A stretch of 64,000 bases of DNA. It comes from Ophiura sarsii (Eukaryota; Echinodermata; Ophiuroidea; Amphilepidida; Ophiuridae). Shown here in pieces: positions 56,632-64,000 of the stretch. The notes beneath the pieces are model-generated. The model was not told the DNA's origin and did no database searches. It worked only from the letters and a program-made list of their open reading frames with translations. The first letter of the stretch is position 1, and the number at the start of each line of letters is the position of its first letter. The stretch is from assembly GCA_035610835.1 (NCBI GenBank), contig CM069449.1:57511782-57575781 (forward strand), given 5' to 3'. The translations under genes were made by a program, and so were the position numbers.

Positions 56632-57231
56632 TACAGGGTGAGTCAAAAAGACTGCAATAGTGGAAAGAAGCCATTTTGTTTTCAAAACCAAAATTAATTT
56701 TAAAACTTTTTAAACGTTGCAAGAATGATGTATTTAATCCTAACTTTGTGTGAACAAATGAAGTCAATATCATTTTCCGTTTGCCTTTGGTGAACCTTTT
56801 GACCAGTGCACCCATTTCACACGTTTGTCCACGAGATACCCAAAATATGCATCAGATCGCAAAATGTGCCTCTCATTCAAATTTGGAAAGTTGAGTTCAT
56901 TTGTGATGTTATTGGAATTTGATGCATCTTTTCTTGTTTACATGTGAGTTAGCATGATCAATTATAATCATACCCATGCTATGAAAGCGTATAATGTTCT
57001 AAATTTTAATACAAAAACTGACATTTTTCATTTTTTGTTGGCGGGATATTCAAATATGAAAATGAAATGTGTGCCATTTCAAATGAAAATCACTGTGCTC
57101 GTGGACAAACAGGTAAATGTGGTTGTGCAGCAAAGAGGGTCACCAAAAACAAACGAAAAATGCGATCGACTTCATTTTTGAAAACAAAATGGCTTCTTTC
57201 CACTATTGCAGTCTTTTTGACTCACCCTGTA
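56632..57231. mobile_element. Nested Tc1/mariner-type element, 596 bp
   Basis: TA-CAGGGTGAGTCAAAAAGACT then GCAATAGTGGAAAGAAGCCA is mirrored exactly by TGGCTTCTTTCCACTATTGC then AGTCTTTTTGACTCACCCTG-TA. The near-perfect terminal arms of about 55 bp suggest a relatively recent insertion. It splits a minisatellite module of the host element. Confidence 0.8.
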
Positions 57232-58169
57232 TGCTAATTTATGGAATTTTAGCATTTTTGGCGGCCATTTTGGTGGCCATCTTGGATTTAGGTATGTTAT
57301 CAAAGCAAAAGTACTGGTTATGAGTGTGTAGTGGTCTAATACGTACATCCCACTATTATAGCTATACTTTTACCATACATTTTGATCCCGATTTTGATTG
57401 ATATTATGTGATTTGAGGAAATTTGACCTTTTGGCGGCCATTTTCGACGGCATCTTGAATAACCCCTTAGCATACCAAGATTATTGTTGGTGACATACTG
57501 AATATGTTTTAGGACCATGAAAGGAAGTTTAAAAAAAGTTGGTTTGGGGGAGTCCTGGGGGTGCACGGTACCCCCGTATATACCCGACTATGTAATTTCC
57601 CTCAAATCGGATCGTGTGACTTCAGGTCACGTGATACGTAAGCGCCGGGTTTGCCCATTTTTTTTCTTGAATAAACTCAAAGGGTATTGGGTCTTTGTTA
57701 TAAACACAAAGCACAAAGAAAAACAAATCACCTCGAGGGGAACTGTAGCACCTTCAAGTCGGTAAGGTATTATCTGACTTTTTCAACTTCCACAAAATGT
57801 GATATTTGAACATGGCAACAGGGTATCAATCTGGCAACACTGACTTTTTTAAATCGGTTGTTTGTTAGACCAAAGATAGGGCAACTCATTCATGAAGTCA
57901 GTTTGGGCAAAAATTCTACCCCTTTGGTGTAGGGTTTTGCCAAACTTTGTACTTTTTTCGTTGCTGAAATCAGTATAATTAGGAGGATTTCCCCCTAAAA
58001 TGAGCAAAAACAAGATAGGCCCGTTGCCATGGCAACAGAGGGTTGCTGAATTTTTTAATACCATATCTTTACATAACTACTAAATGTCTTTCACCTCCCA
58101 AACTTTAGGCAAAATCCAAGAGATGGCGTGTCCAGAAGTTTGTCAACTTAGAAAAAAGTCGCTCTTAAG

Positions 58170-58400
58170 GCATCTACCTGCTATCGCTATAATAGTTATA
58201 ATAGTGATTGTGTTATTGTTAGATTTTGTTTTCATGAAAACTGACACGTGTGTTTAGCCATGTCAATTGGCCTGTTGATACATAAATTATTGACGGTGAG
58301 ATGAATCCCGTTCATCATTTTAAATTTGAGTCACGCTATAATGAAAAGAGAATGAAATCGGTTCCATTTCCACAAATATAAACATCGCGCGCGTAGTTTG
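58170..58400 (+). repeat. Dispersed repeat, partner of 50310-50590
   Basis: Begins immediately after the TTAA of the 3.96-kb element (gcatctacctgctatcgcta). Shares tgtcaattggcctgttgata and aatcggttccatttcc with the other copy. Confidence 0.55.
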
Positions 58401-59737
58401 CCATATTTCCCTTACAAACAAAATTCCAAATTAGACAACTTTTCATAAAAATGCATTATTTTGTCTAGAAAATAGTCAGAATCACAAATCAATTTTGTTC
58501 GCGACAACGATGACAAATTTAAGAAATCTGTGAAACGTCACATCCTTGATTATACGGAAAATATTGTATAAGTATAAAAATCATATATACGACGTATACA
58601 CCAACCGTTTTATTCCATTTTCCCTACAACGCAAACAAGGAACAGTGGTTGTGTAAACATATTCCTTTCCCTAACAGTTAACCAGGAAAATACTAACATT
58701 ATCAAGAATATCGTCAGCGACTTTCCCAAAAAAGGGTAGATCAATATAATAGTGCTCCTTCTTGATTTCGTTCTAGTTTTTAAACCACTCCCACTTGAAC
58801 TTTGGAGACACAGTCCCAGTATGCCAACAGATAACCCAATTTATCTTCCTACAGAAACTCACTGTTTATTTAATAACATTTTATCTGCTCCAGACACTGC
58901 CACACTTTTAAAGTTGTGTATTTAGTGTTATATTACAACTGAAACCTTTAGTCGAATTTCGCAACTTCTATTTAAGCATTCTTTGGAGTAATCCGACTAG
59001 TGGTAAGTTATTACTAAGATAATACTCTACACGGAATTGATTTATTTGTGAAATACAATCCTCAAAATAAGTAACTGACCAGGTTATTAATATGCTCTCA
59101 ACTCCAAAACTATAGCTCTTATGTGAAAATATTGATATATATGGTTGTAAGAAAATCTCCTTTCTTTAATTTGATATATCACATGTGAAGATTGAATAAA
59201 TGTTAATTCAGTTATTTATCCAAAACCAAAACAAAGTCAGTTTTTCATTCTAAATTTTGTTCGTCGACACGCAGCCTCGGACAGGCAGATTGGTAGCAAT
59301 AACTCACGGGTCGCTGGTAAGATGAGGATTGGGGATGCTTCAATTGATCAATGCAGCCCATACACATACCTGTCACACGTGTTCAAAACCCAAGTGGCAA
59401 AATGTAAACCGCACTTTGTTCTATCCTTATTAATGTTGTGTTCTCATTTATTAACCGATTGAAGATTTCCTTACAACTTTATAATTTAATATTTTACGTA
59501 GGAGCTATAGTATTTGAGTTAAGAGTATATTTATTACCTGGTCAGTTACTTATTTTAAGGATTGTATATCGGGTATTTCAAATAGGTAATGGTTGTATAT
59601 GTTTTTGACTGGGCTTGATACATGGGATTTAAAGGCACACTCGAACATATAGTTAACCCTTACTCCACGGGTGTGTTTTGGGAATGGAAATACCAGGGGG
59701 AGAAAAACGGGTCAAATTTGGAGGGATCTGGCTTCTC
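58401..59737. other. No gene recognised
   Basis: No supported feature. Confidence 0.35.
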
Positions 59738-59808
59738 ATGCGCTGAGGTCGAACCTGGGCCGCGTGCGTGGAAGTCAGACAACAAATATCGATTGCGCTT
59801 ACTTGTCA
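59738..59808 (-). mobile_element. tRNA-like SINE head (minus strand)
   Basis: On the minus strand TAAGCGCAATCGATATTTG (A-box-like) is followed by GCCCAGGTTCGACCTC (B box). It resembles the head at 7795-7860. Two plus-strand frames (59622-59913) overlap it and are probably shadows. Confidence 0.45.
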
Positions 59809-59914
59809 ACTCGAAAAAAATTAGCCCTCCGGATCGTGTCTCGAGATAGAACGAGGAAGCGCGCGGTATCAGCAGCTAGCAGTGTAGGAATTCGTAGTGT
59901 GTATGACGGTTAGG

Positions 59915-61261
59915 GTTTATAATGGGAGCGCATACATATGTATACAAAAAACATGGGATTAATGATATTTGTAATGATTTTGTTACTCACGGCTAGAGAG
60001 AAAAAGAGTCCGAAGTTAAATCGTTTTTCATTTTTGGGGTGTTTTTGAACCAAATTATACAACCTATGTAATATATTAAAAGTTAATCATATTTGATTTT
60101 ATTCTATTATTTTTATTGGTTCACTTTGGTAAATTATAATTTAAACTGTCTTTAAAATCGCCAAGTGAATCATTGAGCCCATATTGTAATAAATGCTGTT
60201 TACGCCGACAAAGACAGTTCATACATTCAATTTATAATACACGTATTCAAACCCTACTCGTTAATAAAATCAGATTGTTGCGAGTTAGGCATGAATTGAA
60301 GCTAATTCAAAAGAGCATGATATCATATCTGCAAATGCACTGACATCCTTGCTCTTTTTATTCTTGTCACGTTCATGTTATTTCTATTCATGTATAACAC
60401 ACCAAATTGAGAAATTACGATATACATTACTAGTCACAATATTCGTTGAAAGTCTACCGACCATGTAGCCGATGTAAATACTAACTTACTAAGGATCGAC
60501 ATAGAAAGATCGGCATACAAAGAGATGTCAGATTTATTTTCATTAATCGTAATCAAGCAGTGAGACGGCACACTTGAGGATTCAAAGAGTAAGGTGATTA
60601 CATAAGATCCTCGAAGAAGGCAATTAGATATATAGTCGCACACATATTGCTACGTAGTCGCTGGTTAATTACAGGCGTCCAATATATTCTGAATGACACT
60701 GTCCCGATTAAAGTACTGGTAATCAAGACGCTATGTAATAATCACATACAGTTCACGCATTTTGAGTAATGCAATTAACCTCAATGAAGACTGTCAGATT
60801 CAACTCTAACGCTTACTGAAAGTTACACTTCTGGAGATTCTATTAAGAGTATAGTGTATGTAAGTTACTGAATACAATTCAAATGCTATTGAAAATATTA
60901 TGTATTTACAATATAGTGCAGTCTTAAAAATGTAATGTTCACAATACTACTCAAAGCTGGTTTTTGATGATACCCAATTTGACATAGTAAAGCCACTTAA
61001 CAAAATAAGTGGAAGGAGGTTATTTGTATCATAAAAAAATATTAACAATAAAGCCCTTTCAAAGCCCATACTAGCTACCCATTTTGATTTCGACGAAAGT
61101 AAAAAAAATAAAAAATCTTAAATAAAAAATATTATATAATTATTATAACATTTTGGAATAATAAGATCATTCAATTGGTCATGTGCCATCTAGAACTCTT
61201 TTTATAAATGAGCTAATAAGAATGGGAAAACGATTTTAATGGCTTCAGTTGAATCCCCATC
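59915..61261. other. No gene recognised
   Basis: A 69-codon minus-strand frame (60434-60643) has a beta-strand-like hydrophobic alternation but no recognised domain or splice support. Confidence 0.3.
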
Positions 61262-61334
61262 TGACATATTAGCTCAGTTAGTGGAGCGCTTGTCTAGATA
61301 GCTGGAAGTCCCATGTTCGAGTCCTGGATGGTCA
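61262..61334 (+). tRNA. tRNA-like sequence, AGA anticodon position, probable pseudogene
   Basis: The A box TTAGCTCAGTTAGTGGAGCGC and B box TGTTCGAGTCC are near-canonical, with the D stem GCTC/GAGC intact. The outer acceptor pairs TGAC/GTCA close, but the inner pairs are shifted by one base. The anticodon stem has one mismatch and a G-T pair, and the T stem one mismatch. The anticodon position reads AGA with a short variable region, so it is not a true tRNA-Ser. No SINE body was identified downstream. Confidence 0.5.
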
Positions 61335-62164
61335 GTGAATATTTTTCATATCATTGACTTATCAATTACATTGTTTGGTGTTTCAACTAAGAAGAAATCA
61401 TTTAATGATTTTCATTTGCTAAAATGTTAACTTTACTTGTTTAATTACAACGACTAATTCTTGTTTTTAAATAATTCTCTATGATTTCAGTGCCTTTTTT
61501 CAAAACAATATTACTTTTATATAACATGGCAAGCACTGAAATATGATGAATAAAAAGAATTGGCGACTTTATTATTTGTCGACGGGGAAGTATTGTGATT
61601 ACATGCATTATGACTATTATGATACGCAAATAGACCGTTTATTTATTTACAGATTGTGTTTTGCCATGCATTGCAGAGCAAGGAAAATCAACATTATACT
61701 CCGTGTACTTGCGATATGGCTGAAATACAATGCGGGTTAAACAGTCTTATGTGCAGTCATGTTTCGACAGTTCCTGTGGGACAGCTCGAGGTCTAGGCTA
61801 TTGCGTATTGTTGTATGTAGTTGTTGAATATAAAATGCCTTCCACAGACAGTCAATATTTTGGTAAGATTCATGATCTACAATTATTCGATAAGCAACCC
61901 AAAGGTACATAATTCACTCCTATTTACTCCTATATATGTTATGCAGAACATCAAAAGGGGGTCTTTACAAGTGAAGTCAACTTTGAGTTTATTATATGTG
62001 CTCTTTAAACATTTCCTACGCTTTAAAATGACACAACATGTATCCAAATTGATCAAAGTGTTCAGATTTTACGAGTGAAAATGACTACTAAAATCTTATT
62101 ATTTCCATTTTTTTTGGTTGTCCGTTTTCATATTATTAACTAGAAAAACACACAGCCGCAAATA

Positions 62165-62265
62165 GTCTGGTATACACGGGGAGTTACCGTGCACCCCAGG
62201 ACTCCCCTAAACATACTTGTTAGACTTCCTTTCATGGTTCTTGAACATATTCAGGATGTTCAATG
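62165..62265 (+). mobile_element. Fragment of the 54197-58168 element arm
   Basis: Tatacacggggagttaccgt, then gcaccccaggactccccta, cctttcatggttcttgaaca and tattcaggatgtt follow the arm sequence at 54782-54875 in order. Confidence 0.7.
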
Positions 62266-62269
62266 TTTC

Positions 62270-63360
62270 TTGGTTTATCACGCAATCAATTTTTTTGGGG
62301 TTTTTTTCGTAGACGAAATAATGTTCCAATACCCCTACTAGAGGTATATGAATGATACTCCAAACTCCTGCGTTCATGTTAATGATCTCGCTATGTTCAA
62401 TGACTGTCTCACTAGTCTACCATTGCTGTCTTTCATGGCGGTAATCACTATGCGTTAGGGTCTCTGATGGTTATTGGTTGACGAGAACGCCTTGAGCGAC
62501 ACTGAAGGGGATGAGAAGGGGAGATATAGAAAAGCAAGATGATATGATAAAAGAATAACGTTGAGATGAATGGGATGCGAACGTTTTAGACTGTTTTAAG
62601 GCGCAAGGGTTTGACGCTTTGCATAGTGATACAATTGTGAAGGCATACAAAATTACTGTAATAAAAAGTGATTTGCCTAAATATATATTCTCGGTTTTAT
62701 TCTGGTTCTCACTTTTTAATAACTATCATTCGGTAACAAAATTCAACCCTCTACTCGCAATTCTGCAGGTGCAGTGAATTTCCCAACCATTAATTCATTC
62801 ATTGAGTTATCGCCGGTGTCATTATAAAACATGTGAGCCAATAGAGCCTACTGTAATTCATTTTGCACGTTTTAATGTTAATTCACATTTGAGTAGCTAT
62901 ATTGAAAATAGGATTCGATGACAGGTGCCTCGCGTGCCATTGATAATTCTCTTGAACGGTTAAATAAATGGCATTTTCTGACGAATACTAAAGAACATGG
63001 CAATAACCGAAATGCGGTCTATCTTTTGTCAGAGCACGCTAGACGTAGTTGCATACATTATTATTTAGTAGAGAACATACTATAAATTCGGAATCACTAT
63101 GACTTCCTATCCTTAGTTTCCGTATGCATTTTACTATCGCAGTTTTATTTTCATTTCTATTGACATATGTCGGCCAGTTCACACGTTTCATTAATTAAAC
63201 GCTTGCATTAACATGGGTGCCCTCCTTTGATTGTTTATGAACATGTCTAAAATGATGTTTTCAAAAACATTCCATCGACACCGTTTACGTTTACGTAATA
63301 TATAGCCAGTCAATTCGTATATAAATACGTATGTTAAATTCAAAGCACACATTCGTGACA
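62270..63360. other. No gene recognised
   Basis: No supported gene or repeat. Confidence 0.35.
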
Positions 63361-63364
63361 GAAA

Positions 63365-64000
63365 AGAAGAAGAAGAAGAAGAAGAAGAAGACGAAGACAA
63401 AGAAGAAGAAGAAGACGAAGAAGAAGACAAAGAAGAAGAAGAAGACGAAGAAGAAGAAGACGAAGAAGAAGAAGACGAAGAAGAAGAAGACGAAGAAGAA
63501 GAAGACGAAGAAGAAGACGAAGAAGAAGACGAAGAAGAAGACGAAGAAGAAGAAGAAGAAGAAGAAGAAGAAGAAGAAGAAGAAGAAGAAGAAGAAGAAG
63601 AAGAAGAAGAAGAAGAAGAAGAAGAAGAAGAAGAAGAAGAAGAAGAAGAAGAAGAAGAAGAAGAAGAAGAAGAAGAAGAAGAAGAAGAAGAAGAAGAAGA
63701 AGAAGAAGAAGAAGAAGACGAAGAAGAAGAAGAAGACGAAGAAGAAGACGGAGAAGAAGAAGAAGAAGACGAAGACGAAGAAGAAGACGAAGAAGAAGAA
63801 GAAGACGAAGAAGAAGACGAAAAAGAAGACGAAGAAGAAGACGAAGAAGAAGACGAAGAAGAAGACGAAGAAGAAGACGAAGAAGGAGACGAAGAAGAAG
63901 ACGAAGAAGAAGACGTAGAAGAAGACGAAGAAGAAGACGAAGAAGAAGACGAAGAAGAAGACGAAGAAGAAGACGAAGAAGAAGACGAAGAAGAAGAACT
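63365..64000 (+). repeat. (GAA)n microsatellite with regular GAC interruptions, open at window end
   Basis: More than 600 bp of GAA triplets, pure from about 63541 to 63717. Elsewhere they are interrupted by GAC roughly every third or fourth triplet, giving a secondary 12-bp (GAAGAAGAAGAC) and 9-bp (GAAGAAGAC) periodicity. Three different reading frames are all open (Lys/Thr, Glu/Asp and Arg-rich), which is a property of the repeat and not evidence for a protein. Long purine tracts of this kind can form triplexes. Confidence 0.95.

Larger units (their letters stand above)
54197..58168. mobile_element. 3.96-kb long-TIR element, TTAA target site, with nested insertions
   Basis: TTAA (54197-54200) precedes GAGCGACTTTTTTCTAAGTT, and its complement AACTTAGAAAAAAGTCGCTC is followed by TTAA (58165-58168). 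The outer arms are about 750 bp each (54201-54960, 57420-58164) and highly similar, which makes two mirror-image 71-codon frames (54302-54517 + and 57849-58064 -). Further in, minisatellite modules run in opposite orientations from each side (54905-55570; about 56400-56620 and 57240-57420). Two mariner-type elements have inserted. A partial third arm copy is at 55740-55890. No transposase is visible. A diverged arm fragment is also at 62165-62265. Confidence 0.75.

Noticed and set aside
54302..58064. Two nearly identical 71-codon proteins on opposite strands
   Set aside because: They are the mirror-image arms of one long-TIR element, so the similarity is of DNA and not of a conserved gene.
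63331..63918. 195-codon Lys/Thr-rich open frame
   Set aside because: All three forward frames of a GAA/GAC microsatellite are open; there is no other coding evidence.

Overview
The window looks like gene-poor, repeat-dense DNA from a metazoan with a fairly large, AT-rich genome. I found no complete host gene, rRNA operon, CRISPR locus or bacterial-type gene. The identifiable content is almost entirely mobile DNA: an 8-bp-TSD hAT MITE, several TA-TSD Tc1/mariner-type MITEs, several TTAA-flanked elements, a PIF/Harbinger-like element, LINE 3' ends with a degenerate CR1/L2-type reverse transcriptase, and tRNA-headed SINEs. One SINE has a V-SINE-like central domain. This mix suggests a marine invertebrate, perhaps a non-vertebrate deuterostome such as an echinoderm or hemichordate. 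That is inference from repeat style only. Most open reading frames are shadows of inverted repeats or microsatellites.

Layout. 0-10 kb: a TIR element carrying a tRNA-like sequence (538-946), mariner and hAT MITEs, a LINE 3' end, and the first copy of a long-armed foldback element (7374-7772). 10-16 kb: a 1.45-kb TIR element enclosing a cruciform, the first palindrome-array element (about 12570-12825), then two long-TIR elements only 25 bp apart (13758-14453 and 14479-15948). 16-24 kb: mostly single-copy-looking sequence with three weak exon candidates, the clearest palindrome-array element (17973-18336) and a V-type SINE. 24.47-27.74 kb: a striking 3.27-kb block of two tandem TTAA-flanked units packed with ACGTA-type motifs.

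28-38 kb: purine-rich block, tandem duplications, a block of repeated AAACAAC-type motifs, a LINE RT relic (31437-32010), TTAA MITEs including a head-to-head junction, a mariner-type element containing a perfect 36-bp hairpin, and a CACGTG-bearing palindrome. 39-50 kb: SINEs inside a TIR element, a Harbinger-like element interrupted by the second foldback copy (41983-42894), a palindrome broken by a 1.6-kb insertion (44707-47319), a decamer array, and another palindrome-array element. 50-64 kb: dispersed repeats, a mariner-like element, a 3.96-kb TTAA-flanked long-TIR element with internal inverted minisatellites and two nested mariner-type insertions (54197-58168), and a (GAA/GAC)n purine tract running off the window end.

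The most unusual structure is the family of small TIR elements whose interiors are arrays of about 20-bp palindromes of the type CCAGTATCG-N2-CGATACTGG spaced at about 35 bp (three fuller copies and one fragment). All similarity statements come from reading the sequence by eye; none was confirmed by a database search.
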